Part shown: positions 24,716 through 32,620 of the stretch, one piece after another | Layout: each line of letters starts with the position of its first letter | Position numbering within the stretch: position 1 is the first letter of the stretch | NCBI GenBank assembly: GCA_020632795.1 | Contig: JACKEV010000015.1 | Location: forward strand, 310,001 to 374,000 | Length of the DNA: 64,000 nt | Reading direction: 5' to 3' | From: Alphaproteobacteria bacterium | GTDB taxonomy: Bacteria > Myxococcota_A > UBA796 > CAJQPC01 | The notes under the pieces: model-generated | Database searches by the model: none | Seen by the model: the letters and a program-made list of their open reading frames with translations, nothing else | Told to the model about the DNA's origin: nothing | Made by a program: the position numbers and the translations under genes

Positions 24716-25300
24716 ATGCGCGACGTCGACGAGAAGCTGCATCAGGCCATCCGCATGAAGGACCTGGGCGCCGTGGGCGACGCCCTGGCGCTGGGGGCCT
24801 CCCCCGACGCGGCGTGGTCGCTGTCCTGGGGTACGATGGTGGCCCACGCCGCCATGTCGGGCACGGCCGAGGTGCTGGCGCGCCTGCTCAAGGCCGGGGG
24901 CTCGCCCGACCGGATCGAGGGCGTGCTCCCCGCGCCGCTGGACATGGCGATGCGGTCCACCCTGGAGTGGCGGGCCAAGGCCCGGCTGCTGCTGGACGCC
25001 GGGGCCTCGCCCGACGGGGTCTCGGCGCTCACCAACGCAGCGCAGAAGGTCGACCAGCACGCGGTCGAGGCGGTGAAGCTCCTGCTGGACGCCGGGGCAG
25101 ACCCCGACCGCGTCGAGCCCGGCAGCCACTGGACCGCCCTTACCTGTGCGGTGTGCAGCGAGAACGCGCCCCTCGCCGCGCTGCTCGTCGACCACGGCGC
25201 GCGGGCGGACGTGCCCATCCGCTTCGACACCGTCCAGGCCCAGCTCACCCGGGGCATGACTGCGTGGCACATCGGCCTGGCCTGCGCGGCATGGCCGTGA
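24716..25300 (+). CDS. Ankyrin-repeat-like protein
   Basis: A 194-residue cytoplasmic protein with about five degenerate ankyrin units, for example ALALGASPDAAWSLSWGTMV, LLKAGGSPDRIEGVLPAPLD, LLLDAGASPDGVSALTNAAQ and LLLDAGADPDRVEPGSHWTA. It has no signal peptide or catalytic domain. The last 30 residues do not follow the repeat. Its stop overlaps the start of the next gene (TGATG), so the two products may interact. Function unknown; a binding role is likely. Confidence 0.75.
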   Translation: MRDVDEKLHQAIRMKDLGAVGDALALGASPDAAWSLSWGTMVAHAAMSGTAEVLARLLKAGGSPDRIEGVLPAPLDMAMRSTLEWRAKARLLLDAGASPDGVSALTNAAQKVDQHAVEAVKLLLDAGADPDRVEPGSHWTALTCAVCSENAPLAALLVDHGARADVPIRFDTVQAQLTRGMTAWHIGLACAAWP

Positions 25301-25683
25301 TGCAGGAGATCCTCGACACCCTGACGCGCAGCAGCGCCCGCCCCGCCGGCCCGGCGCTCACCGCGGGGCTCCTGATCGGCCGCTGGGGGGTGGACCTCGT
25401 CCGCTGGGCGTCCCCGGACGGCTCGTGCGAGGTGGGCCGGGACGACGACGAGGACGGCGTCGTGGTCGGGCAACTCGACTTCACAGCGGACGGCGACGTG
25501 GGCGGCGAGCTGAGTGGGGAGGACGTCGAGGGGCGCTGGACGCTGCGCGACGGCGCGCTCAAGCTGGCGTTGGAGATGCCCGGCCCGGCCGAGGCGACCT
25601 GGCATCGGCACCTCCAGCGACTCGATCTGGCGCTGGAGGATGATGCGTATCCGAGGGCCTACGGGCTGAAGCGCGAGGGCTAG
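25300..25683 (+). CDS. Hypothetical protein coupled to ankyrin gene
   Basis: A 127-residue protein with no recognised family. It starts at an ATG overlapping the preceding stop by one base (an ATG nine bases upstream is an alternative). The centre is acidic and probably beta-rich (RWGVDLVRWASPDGSCEVG, GQLDFTADGDVGGELSGEDV, GRWTLRDGALKLALEM), resembling small lipocalin- or DUF-type sheets. There is no signal peptide. Close coupling to the ankyrin gene suggests a shared function. Its 3' end overlaps the convergent rhomboid gene by four bases. Confidence 0.55.
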   Translation: MQEILDTLTRSSARPAGPALTAGLLIGRWGVDLVRWASPDGSCEVGRDDDEDGVVVGQLDFTADGDVGGELSGEDVEGRWTLRDGALKLALEMPGPAEATWHRHLQRLDLALEDDAYPRAYGLKREG

Positions 25684-26648
25684 CCCGTCAGGGCCCGCAG
25701 CGCTGCCTCGGCCTGGCGCGCGGTCTCGGTGCCCGGGGCCAGCTCCGCCGCGGAGACGAGGTGGTGGTAGGCCGCCACCGGCTGGCCCTGCTGCATCAAG
25801 GAGAGGCCCATCTGCAGGCGGGCGCGGGCGAGCTGCTCCGGGGACGCACCCCGGCGGGCATCGCGTAGAGCCGCCGCGCCGTCGTCCCGCGGCTCGCCCC
25901 CCGGGCGCCGCCAGCCCGCCCGCTCCCCGAGCCAAGCCAGGCCCAGGCCCGCCAGGAAGCCGCCCAGGTGCGCCCCGTAGGCCACCCCGCCGCCGGCCCC
26001 ACCCAGCAGCGGAAGCAGGTTGTCGATGACCACGAACACCCCCAGCACGATGCGGGCGTTGACGTGGATGGTGCGAAACAGGATCGGGAACAGCGCGACG
26101 AAGACCTTCACCACGTTGCGCGGGAACAGCAGGAAGTAGAAGCCCAGCACCCCGGAGATCGCCCCCGACGCGCCCACCAGGGGGACCATCGAGCCCGGGT
26201 CCAGCGCGGCGAAAGCCAGGGTCGCGCAGACTCCGGTGAGCAGGTACGCGAGCAGGTAGGGGACCCGCCCCAGCCGATGCTCCACGTTGTCCCCATAGAT
26301 CCACAGGAACAGCATGTTGCCGGCGAGGTGCCCCAGCCCCCCGTGCAGGAACAGCGAGGCGAACAGGTCGTCGACCGCCGGGGCCCCGGGCTTGAAGCCG
26401 TGCTCGAACACGAAGAGGTCGTAGGCGCTGAGCTGGCGGACGAAGTCCTGCAGGGTCACGCCGGGCGGGAGCTGGTGGGCCACCGCGTCGACGTAGGCGC
26501 GCAGGGCGGGGTCGGCGGGGTCGGGGGCCAGCGCGGTGAGCGGCAGGCTGATCAGCAGGTAGACCGCCACGTTCGCCGCGATGAGCAGCCAGGTCACCCA
26601 GGCGACGTAGCCCTTGGGGTTGGGGAAGTCTCCGATGGGCAGGAACAC
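25680..26648 (-). CDS. Rhomboid-family intramembrane serine protease
   Basis: A 322-residue membrane protein starting with GTG. It has six or seven membrane segments with the rhomboid hallmarks: HGGLGHLAGNMLFLWIYGDN (oxyanion Asn), catalytic Ser161 in GASGAISG, and catalytic His227 in YGAHLGGF. A soluble tail of about 90 residues contains one TPR-like pair (ARLQMGLSLMQQGQPVAAYH), suggesting partner binding. It should cleave membrane proteins within or near their transmembrane segment. No substrate can be named from the context. Confidence 0.88.
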   Translation of the reverse strand: MFLPIGDFPNPKGYVAWVTWLLIAANVAVYLLISLPLTALAPDPADPALRAYVDAVAHQLPPGVTLQDFVRQLSAYDLFVFEHGFKPGAPAVDDLFASLFLHGGLGHLAGNMLFLWIYGDNVEHRLGRVPYLLAYLLTGVCATLAFAALDPGSMVPLVGASGAISGVLGFYFLLFPRNVVKVFVALFPILFRTIHVNARIVLGVFVVIDNLLPLLGGAGGGVAYGAHLGGFLAGLGLAWLGERAGWRRPGGEPRDDGAAALRDARRGASPEQLARARLQMGLSLMQQGQPVAAYHHLVSAAELAPGTETARQAEAALRALTG

Positions 26649-26669
26649 GCAGGCCCTCCACCCCTCGCT

Positions 26670-27470
26670 CTAATCACCGCAGACCGGCCCCTGAAGCTCA
26701 AAGGTGAAGAACACCACGCGCAGGCCCGCCCGCTCGGCGTTCCGGTGGCTGGTGGAGCCGAACGCCGTGTCGGTGATGACCCACCGGCACCCCAGGGCCC
26801 CGGCGTCCTGGATCCGGCGCGCCAGCAGCGCGGCGTGGCAGCCCTTTCGGCGGTGGTCGGGGTGGGTCTGGGCGTTGCCGAGCCAGGCCAGGCCCTCGGC
26901 GACGAAGGTGGTCGCCATCGCCACGGGCTCCCCCGCCCGCTCGGCGAGGTAGAGGTGGAAGGCCGGGTCGAGCTGGGCCTCGGCGCGGCGGGCGCGGACC
27001 GCTGGCGGGATGGGCGCGGGGTCCTCGAGCTGCCAGAGGTCGAAGACGGCGTCCAGGTCGGCGCGGCCGGCGCGGCGCACGGTCACCCCTGGGGGCGTAG
27101 CCGGCGCCCGGTCGGGCATCGTGGCCAGGACCACGTCGCTGCGCACCAGCCCGAAGCCGCGCGCCGCGAGGGCCTCCAGCAGCGCAGGCGTGGCCCGGTC
27201 GGGGGTGAGCGTGAGGTGGCAACGACCGGGGGCGTACCAGGCCAGCAGAGCGTCGAGGTCGGGGAGCCCCTCTTCCGAAAAGCCGATGACGCGGTTGTAG
27301 TAGGGCTCCGGCCAGCTTCGGCCGCGCAGCGCGGTGGCGCCCCCGAAGCGGCGCTCCTCCAGGGCGCTGTCGGGGAGCCGGAGGGAGCGCCGGGTGTGGA
27401 GGCGGGTGTAAGCCAGATCCGCCGCGGAGAAGCTCTGCATGGCGGCGGCGTCGAAGGAGGGTGGGGGCAT
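26670..27470 (-). CDS. GNAT-family acetyltransferase
   Basis: A 266-residue protein with two GNAT-like halves. The C-terminal half (residues 130-266) contains the acetyl-CoA loop in AQTHPDHRRKGCHAALLARR and the final SHRNAERAGLRVVFFTFELQ, typical of the fold. The N-terminal half (RGFGLVRSDVVLATMPDRAP) is weaker, as in tandem-GNAT proteins. Substrate unknown. It is divergent from uppP, and 21 bp separate it from the downstream rhomboid gene, so the two may form an operon. Confidence 0.82.
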   Translation of the reverse strand: MPPPSFDAAAMQSFSAADLAYTRLHTRRSLRLPDSALEERRFGGATALRGRSWPEPYYNRVIGFSEEGLPDLDALLAWYAPGRCHLTLTPDRATPALLEALAARGFGLVRSDVVLATMPDRAPATPPGVTVRRAGRADLDAVFDLWQLEDPAPIPPAVRARRAEAQLDPAFHLYLAERAGEPVAMATTFVAEGLAWLGNAQTHPDHRRKGCHAALLARRIQDAGALGCRWVITDTAFGSTSHRNAERAGLRVVFFTFELQGPVCGD

Positions 27471-27517
27471 GCCCGGGAGGGTAGCGCGCCGGATCGGCCC
27501 CCGATACAGGAGGCGCC

Positions 27518-28315
27518 ATGCTCGCTGCCATCCTGCTGGGGATCCTCCAAGGCCTCACCGAGTTCCTGCCGGTGTCCAGCTCCGGGCACCTCGTGCTGTT
27601 CCAGCAGTGGCTGCACGTGCCCGGCGACCACATCCTGTTCGACCTCGTCGTGCACATCGGCACGCTGGTCCCCATCCTGTTCGTCTACCGGGAGGATCTG
27701 CTGCGCATGCTGCGGGCGCCCCTGGACGAGAAGGGCCCGCTCTCCGAGCGCCCCGGCACCCGGCTGCTGCTGCTGATCGTGCTGGCCAGCGTGCCCACGG
27801 CGCTGATCGGTCTGAGCCTGAAGGACGCCTTCGAGGTCATGTTCGCCGACCCGGCCTGGCTCACGTTGACCTTCTTCATCACCGGCGTGCTGCTCATCCT
27901 GACCCGGTACGCCGCCCAGGGGAAGACCGACGAGACGAGCATGCTGTGGTGGCAGGCGGTGGCGCTGGGCGTCGCCCAGGGGCTGGCCATCGCGCCGGGC
28001 ATCTCGCGCTCGGGGACCACGATCGCGGTCGCGCTCTTCCTGGGCATGAAGCGGGAGTACGCCGCGCGCTTCTCCTTCCTGATGTCCATCCCCGCCATCT
28101 CCGGGGCCTTCCTGCTCAAGGCCCGGGACGCCGACCCCACGCAGATCGACGTCGGGGTCATGGCGGCGGGGGCGCTGGCCTCGCTGGTGGCGGGCTACTT
28201 CGCCCTCATCGTCCTCATCAAGCTGGTCAAGCAGGGCGACTTCTCCAAGTTCGCCTGGTACGTCTGGATCATGGCCGTCGTCGCGGGGGTCATGGCCTGG
28301 CGCGCGGCGGCTTGA
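27518..28315 (+). CDS. uppP: Undecaprenyl-diphosphatase (UppP/BacA)
   Basis: A 265-residue integral membrane enzyme that dephosphorylates undecaprenyl pyrophosphate to recycle the lipid carrier for cell-wall synthesis, and whose overexpression gives bacitracin resistance. The family motifs are intact: LQGLTEFLPVSSSGHLVLFQ near the N-terminus (catalytic Glu and Ser region) and GISRSGTTIAVALFLGMKR in the second half. Length and the eight or so membrane segments match BacA of other bacteria. A GGAGG-like site precedes the ATG. tRNA-Trp follows on the same strand. Confidence 0.96.
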   Translation: MLAAILLGILQGLTEFLPVSSSGHLVLFQQWLHVPGDHILFDLVVHIGTLVPILFVYREDLLRMLRAPLDEKGPLSERPGTRLLLLIVLASVPTALIGLSLKDAFEVMFADPAWLTLTFFITGVLLILTRYAAQGKTDETSMLWWQAVALGVAQGLAIAPGISRSGTTIAVALFLGMKREYAARFSFLMSIPAISGAFLLKARDADPTQIDVGVMAAGALASLVAGYFALIVLIKLVKQGDFSKFAWYVWIMAVVAGVMAWRAAA

Positions 28316-28352
28316 CCGCCCCCCGCGGACGCAATAGGTTCCAACGGCCCGC

Positions 28353-28428
28353 AGGGGTATAGCTCAGTTGGTAGAGCAGCTGATTCCAAATCAGCAGGTC
28401 GGGGGTTCGAGTCCCTCTGCCCCTGCCA
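28353..28428 (+). tRNA. tRNA-Trp (anticodon CCA)
   Basis: A 76-base cloverleaf with an acceptor stem AGGGGTA/TGCCCCT, a D-arm with AGCTCAGTTGGTAGAGC, an anticodon stem GCTGA/TCAGC around the loop TTCCAAA (anticodon CCA), a T-arm containing GGTTCGAGTCC and an encoded 3' CCA. It reads UGG as tryptophan. A terminator-like hairpin follows nine bases later. Confidence 0.95.
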
Positions 28429-28436
28429 TCCTCCTC

Positions 28437-28466
28437 AAGGCCTCGGCGCTCGCCGGGGCCTTTCTT
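28437..28466 (+). terminator. Intrinsic terminator after tRNA-Trp
   Basis: A nine-base-pair GC-rich stem (GGCCTCGGC pairing with GCCGGGGCC, one G-T pair) and four-base loop are followed by TTTCTT, giving a typical rho-independent terminator just downstream of the tRNA. Confidence 0.75.
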
Positions 28467-28553
28467 CGTCCGGGGGCCCGGGGAGTTTCGCGAATCGTCA
28501 CCTCGCCCGGGCACCAGCGGCCTATCTTCACCTCCACCCCCGTGGAGGCCAGC

Positions 28554-29624
28554 ATGTCCGCGCTTCGAATCATCTACCGCGTCGTCCGCGTCCGCTACAC
28601 CGGCGAGAGCATCGGCCGCGACTGGTCGTTCTTCATCCACACAGGCGCGGGCCTGGTGCGCTTCGACGCCCGCCTCAACCTGGGCGCCAACGACCGGACC
28701 CGCCGCGTGGTGGGCGTGCGCGAGGTCGAGGCCGAGGGCGCGGTCGAGGAGCGCTGGTGGGTCTCGGCGCTCGAGCGGGACCCCTCCTGGTCCGACAACG
28801 GCGTGAGCCTGGAGACGCCGGTGGCCTTCTACGCGGGCGAAGGCGTGGATGTCAGCCGGTCCTTCAACCTCACCGTGCACGAGCGCGTCTTCGGCAGCAA
28901 GGAGGCGCAGCTCGAGGTGTGGCTGGAGGCCCGAGTCGTCTCCACCAACGGCGACGCCCCGGCGCTGGACGCCGAGGTCGTGGACACGCTGCCCGATCCG
29001 GCCGCCTGGCCCTCCCGCGTGGCTGGCGCCCTGCCCGCCCATTTCCGGGCCGAGGCCGAGGGCGTCTCGGGCCCCGTCGCCGTGGAGGCGCGGGAGACCC
29101 TGCGCGTGACGGCGGCCTCCGAGGTCGAGGGCACGGAGGCCGAGGTCTTCAAGACCTTCCTGACGACGTTCACCTGGGCGGGAGACCCCCTGGGCTTCAC
29201 CCCGACCCTGGTGCTCTACGAGGTGCGCAGCCCCAATCAGGAGCGCATCTGGGCCTCCAGGAACAGCTCCATGGGCCGCCGGACCCAGGAGCGCATCGCC
29301 GGGACCCTGGCCGAGGCCCTGCCGCCCTTGAGCGCGCAGAACGAGGGCTTCGCCCAGCTCGACTCGGCGGTGACCCACCTGCTGGCCGAGGCGAACACCG
29401 GGACCCTCGGCCCCCGGGCCTCTGCGCTGTCTGCGGTCGTCGCCGCGCTGGTCGAGGACGCCCCCGACCGCGCGCCCGTGGACCGGACCCTGCTCCAGCG
29501 GACCAGCTACATCGACGACTACTCGGGCTGCTGGACCTTCGCGATGTTCGTGGACCCGATGATCCTCCGGGGCCCGGACGAGCGGGTGTGGCTGCTGGTG
29601 TGGACGGACGGCTGGGTGGAGTGA
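28554..29624 (+). CDS. Conserved-looking hypothetical protein
   Basis: A 356-residue cytoplasmic protein with no recognised domain. The ATG at 28554 has GGAGG six bases upstream. The N-terminal 180 residues are predicted beta-rich (IIYRVVRVRYTGESIGRDWS, WWVSALERDPSWSDNGVSLE, FNLTVHERVFGSKEAQLEVW), like a C2 or jelly-roll sheet. The rest mixes helices with a final sheet (WTFAMFVDPMI, RVWLLVWTDG). The many tryptophans and acidic residues suggest ligand binding. It stands alone after the tRNA and 29 bp before a glycosyltransferase gene, possibly co-transcribed. Confidence 0.6.
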   Translation: MSALRIIYRVVRVRYTGESIGRDWSFFIHTGAGLVRFDARLNLGANDRTRRVVGVREVEAEGAVEERWWVSALERDPSWSDNGVSLETPVAFYAGEGVDVSRSFNLTVHERVFGSKEAQLEVWLEARVVSTNGDAPALDAEVVDTLPDPAAWPSRVAGALPAHFRAEAEGVSGPVAVEARETLRVTAASEVEGTEAEVFKTFLTTFTWAGDPLGFTPTLVLYEVRSPNQERIWASRNSSMGRRTQERIAGTLAEALPPLSAQNEGFAQLDSAVTHLLAEANTGTLGPRASALSAVVAALVEDAPDRAPVDRTLLQRTSYIDDYSGCWTFAMFVDPMILRGPDERVWLLVWTDGWVE

Positions 29625-29653
29625 GGCGCCGAGGGATCTGGTAGAACGGCGTC

Positions 29654-30880
29654 ATGCGCATCCTCCTGTCCTTCAACGGCACCCGCGGCGACGCCCAGCC
29701 CGTGGTGGCCCTGGGCCGCGCCCTCAACGCCGCCGGCCACACCGCTGTGCTCTCCGGGCCCCCGGACTTCCAGGCGTGGGCCGAGGAGCACGGCCTGGAC
29801 TACCGCCCGCGGGGGCTCGCCGCGAAGGCGTTCATGCAGCGGGTGGGCCAGGGGCCGTCCCTGGACATCCTGCGCGCCATGCAGGAGATGTACCGCGAGT
29901 CCATCGTGAAGAGCTTCGACGTGGTCCGGGGCCTGGCGGCGGAGGTGGACCTGGTGGTGGGCGCCGGGGTGTGCCTCGCCGAGCGGAGCGCCGCCGAATG
30001 CGCCGGGCGCCCCTACGTCTACCTCAACTACTGCCCCGCGCTGCTGCCCTCGACGAAGCACCCGCCCTCCGGGGTGCCCTGGGAGATCCGGAACCCCACG
30101 GTCAACCGCGCGCTGTGGGCCTTCATGAACGTCTACACCCTGCCCTTCCTGTGGCTGTTCTCCCGGTCGTGGCGGCAGCAGGGCGCGCAGATCAAGCTGG
30201 AGGGCATCTTCCAGAACATGACGGGCGGCCCGCACCGGATCATCGCTGCCGACCCCGAGCTGGCCCCGACGCCCCCGGAGTTCGTCGGCCGGGCCGTGCA
30301 GGTGGGCGCCTTCCACCTCATGCCCGAGGGCCAGCACCTCGACCCGGCGGTGGAGGCCTTCCTGGAGGCCGGGCCGCCGCCGATCTACCTGGGCTTCGGC
30401 AGCATGACCACCGGCGCCCCGGGCCAGGTCACCGCCTGGGGCGTGAAGGTCGCCGAGCAGCTCGGCTGCCGGATGATCCTGGGCGCGGGCTGGGGCGGCC
30501 TGGGCCCCCAGGAGGTGCCCGCGAACGTCCTGGTCATCGAGTCCGCGCCGCACCTGCTGCTCTTCCCGCGCTGCGCGGGGGCCATCCACCACGGCGGGGC
30601 CGGCACCACCGCCGCCGCCCTGCGCAGCGGCGTCCCCCAGTTCATCGTGCCCCACTTCAAGGATCAGTACTACTTCGGGCACCGCGTCCGCCGGCTGGGG
30701 CTGGGGCCGGCGCCTGTGGTGAACCGCGGGCTGACCCTGAAGAAGCTCCAAGCCGCCGTCGCCGAGATGCTGGAGGACGCCGCGATGGCGTCTGCGGCGC
30801 GCGAGGTCGGCCAGCAGGTCCGCCAGCGGGACGCCCTGGCGCTCGCGATCGAGGCTCTGGAGCAGATCGAGGCGGCTTGA
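29654..30880 (+). CDS. GT1-family (UGT/MurG-like) glycosyltransferase
   Basis: A 408-residue soluble GT-B glycosyltransferase. The N-terminal acceptor domain begins MRILLSFNGTRGDAQPVVAL, the typical start of sterol glucosyltransferase- and EryCIII-like enzymes. The C-terminal donor domain has YLGFGSMTTGAPGQVTAW and the donor motif HHGGAGTTAAALRSGVPQFI, which binds the nucleotide sugar phosphates. It probably transfers a sugar from a UDP- or dTDP-sugar to a lipid or secondary metabolite. The acceptor is unknown. Confidence 0.9.
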   Translation: MRILLSFNGTRGDAQPVVALGRALNAAGHTAVLSGPPDFQAWAEEHGLDYRPRGLAAKAFMQRVGQGPSLDILRAMQEMYRESIVKSFDVVRGLAAEVDLVVGAGVCLAERSAAECAGRPYVYLNYCPALLPSTKHPPSGVPWEIRNPTVNRALWAFMNVYTLPFLWLFSRSWRQQGAQIKLEGIFQNMTGGPHRIIAADPELAPTPPEFVGRAVQVGAFHLMPEGQHLDPAVEAFLEAGPPPIYLGFGSMTTGAPGQVTAWGVKVAEQLGCRMILGAGWGGLGPQEVPANVLVIESAPHLLLFPRCAGAIHHGGAGTTAAALRSGVPQFIVPHFKDQYYFGHRVRRLGLGPAPVVNRGLTLKKLQAAVAEMLEDAAMASAAREVGQQVRQRDALALAIEALEQIEAA

Positions 30881-30886
30881 GGCGGC

Positions 30887-30903
30887 CTTCAGGTTCGCTT
30901 CAG
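30887..30903 (+). promoter_or_regulatory. Direct-repeat box CTTCAG-N5-CTTCAG
   Basis: Two CTTCAG hexamers with an 11-bp repeat period lie 44 bp upstream of the Asp-rich protein gene. The reverse-complement form of the same box (CTGAAG-N5-CTGAAG) sits in front of the OmpR-type regulator gene at 33305-33321. Direct hexamers at 11-bp spacing are the usual binding form of OmpR/PhoB/PmrA-type regulators, so the regulator at 32617-33282 may control this gene. Confidence 0.5.
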
Positions 30904-30946
30904 GGCAGGGGGTGACGATAGGCTCCACCCGACAACGGAGCCCCCC

Positions 30947-31465
30947 ATGCCTCTGCTTCTCCTGCTCTCCAACCTCGCCCTGGCGACCGACATCGACTGT
31001 GCGGCCCTCTGCAACGCGCTCGACGCGGTCGAGGAGGACTGCGAGGACACCTACGGCGACGGGCACGACCTGTGCGAGGCCATCGGCGCGGTCGAGGAGA
31101 CCTGCGACCCCGAGGACGGCGGCACCACCGCGTCCTGCGACGACCTCTGCGACTGGATCGACGGGCTCGACGACGACTGCGACGCCGAGTACGGCGCGTC
31201 CGACCCGATCTGCCAGGGCCTCGACGCCCTCGCCGAGGACTGCGAGGACGGGAGCTACGTGGGCGACGACGACGATGACGACGCCGCCAGCGACGACGAC
31301 GACGATGACGACGACGACGCCGACGCCGACGATGACGATGACGATGACGATGACGACGACGACGACGGCGTCAGCTCCCTGAGCTGCTCCAGCGCTCCGT
31401 CCCACGCGCGCGCGGGCGTGTTCGCCATGCTGATCGGCCTGTTCGGCTTCGCCCGCCGCCGCTGA
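30947..31465 (+). CDS. Secreted Cys- and Asp-rich protein with MYXO-CTERM-type tail
   Basis: A 172-residue protein with a short signal peptide (MPLLLLLSNLALA). The N-terminal half holds regularly spaced Cys (CAALCNALDAVEEDCEDTYG, CDDLCDWIDGLDDDCDAEYG), likely disulfide-bonded helices in two related units. A stretch of almost pure Asp follows (encoded 31264-31366). The C-terminus is a Cys-containing SCSSAPSHARA, a hydrophobic segment GVFAMLIGLFGF and a terminal ARRR cluster. This order is that of MYXO-CTERM sorting tails, which are cut and anchored at the myxobacterial surface. The Asp tract probably binds cations such as Ca2+. A regulator box lies upstream. Confidence 0.75.
   Translation: MPLLLLLSNLALATDIDCAALCNALDAVEEDCEDTYGDGHDLCEAIGAVEETCDPEDGGTTASCDDLCDWIDGLDDDCDAEYGASDPICQGLDALAEDCEDGSYVGDDDDDDAASDDDDDDDDDADADDDDDDDDDDDDDGVSSLSCSSAPSHARAGVFAMLIGLFGFARRR
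31264..31366 (+). repeat. GAC/GAT trinucleotide tract encoding poly-Asp
   Basis: A run of GAC and GAT codons with a few GCC interruptions encodes about 30 Asp residues in the surface protein. Mixed use of both codons suggests selection for the amino acid rather than plain slippage, though length variation between strains is likely. Confidence 0.9.
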
Positions 31466-32620
31466 TCAGACCCCGGGGAGGTGGACCGTCATGGTGGTCC
31501 CCTCCCCCAGCCGGCTGGTGGCCTCCACCCGGCCCTCGTGCTGCCCGGCGATGGTCCGTACGATGCTCAGGCCGAGCCCGGAGCCGCCGTCCTTGCGGCT
31601 GCGGGCCGCGTCCGCCCGGTAGAAGCGCTCGAAGATGCGCTCCAGGTGCTCCGGCGCGATGCCCTCGCCGGTGTCCTCGACCTCCAGGCGCCAGCCCGCG
31701 CCCTCCGGCTGCACCCGGATCGTCACCGCGCCCGCCCGGGTGTGGCGCAGGGCGTTGGAGAGCAGGTTGTCCACCAGGACGCGCAGCAGCCGGGCGTCCC
31801 CGAGGGTCGGGGCGCGCTCGGGCAGCGCCGCCTGCAAGGCCACGCCCTCCCGGCCCGGGGACGCGGCGACCGCCTCGCGGACCACCTCGGCGAGGTCCAC
31901 CGGGCTGCGCTCCACCCGCTCGTCGGCGCGGGCGAGCACGAGCAGGCCCTCCAGCAGCTCCTGCATGCGCTGCGCCCCCTCCAGCACCCCCTCCAGCGCC
32001 TCCCGGTACTGCGCGGCGCTGCGCTCCCGGCGCAGCGCGACCTCCGCGCGGGTGCGGACCACCGAGAGCGGCGTGCGCAGCTCGTGGGAGGCGTCGGCGG
32101 TGAACGCGGCCTGCCGCTGCCAGGCGGCCTGCAGCCGCTGGAAGTCCTCGCTGGAGACGATGCGGCGGGACAGCAGCTCCCCCAGCCCCACCGCCAGGCC
32201 CGACAGCCCGAGCCCCAGCGCCGCCAGCTCCCCCAACAGCAGCCACAGCGCGCGCTCCAGCGGGGCGGTGTCCTGGGCCACGGTGACGTCCACCGCGTCC
32301 GGCCCGCCCTCGGACTCGATGGTGAAGCGCCCGGCCCACCGCCGCCCCTCCAGCGCGCCGCCCTCCACGAGGGGCTCCCCCTCGAAGGTGACCGCCCAGC
32401 CGGTGAGCGGCGCGGTGACGTGCTCCGGGATCGGGTCGATCTCCCAGCCGCCGTCGTACTCGACATACCCGGAGATCGCGCCAGCGCGGGCCTGCAGCGC
32501 CGCGTCGAGGTCCCGCAGCCGATCCGCCCTTACGCTCAGGAACACCAGCGCAGAGAAGGCCAGCAGCAGGGCCACCGAGGGCCCCGCCACCGCCAGCAGG
32601 ATGCGGGTGCGCAGGCTCAG
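31466..32620 (-). CDS. Two-component sensor histidine kinase
   Basis: A 384-residue membrane kinase. Residues 1-30 form a first membrane segment (LSLRTRILLAVAGPSVALLL); a periplasmic domain of about 100 residues (YDGGWEIDPIPEHVTAPLTG) follows; a second segment is LGELAALGLGLSGLAVGLGE. The HisKA box is ADASHELRTPLSVVRTRAEV, with the phosphorylated His; the HATPase domain has LVDNLLSNALRHTRAG (N box), VEDTGEGIAPEHLERIFERF and GGSGLGLSIVRTIAG. The only start that keeps the first segment intact is a CTG (32620-32618), which overlaps the response-regulator stop as CTGA and has GGAGG seven bases upstream. It likely responds to an envelope signal and phosphorylates the neighbouring regulator. Confidence 0.88.
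   Translation of the reverse strand: MSLRTRILLAVAGPSVALLLAFSALVFLSVRADRLRDLDAALQARAGAISGYVEYDGGWEIDPIPEHVTAPLTGWAVTFEGEPLVEGGALEGRRWAGRFTIESEGGPDAVDVTVAQDTAPLERALWLLLGELAALGLGLSGLAVGLGELLSRRIVSSEDFQRLQAAWQRQAAFTADASHELRTPLSVVRTRAEVALRRERSAAQYREALEGVLEGAQRMQELLEGLLVLARADERVERSPVDLAEVVREAVAASPGREGVALQAALPERAPTLGDARLLRVLVDNLLSNALRHTRAGAVTIRVQPEGAGWRLEVEDTGEGIAPEHLERIFERFYRADAARSRKDGGSGLGLSIVRTIAGQHEGRVEATSRLGEGTTMTVHLPGV

Noticed and set aside
31264..31366. Assembly artefact or non-coding microsatellite
   Set aside because: The frame is kept on both sides, both Asp codons are used, and a sorting-type tail follows.
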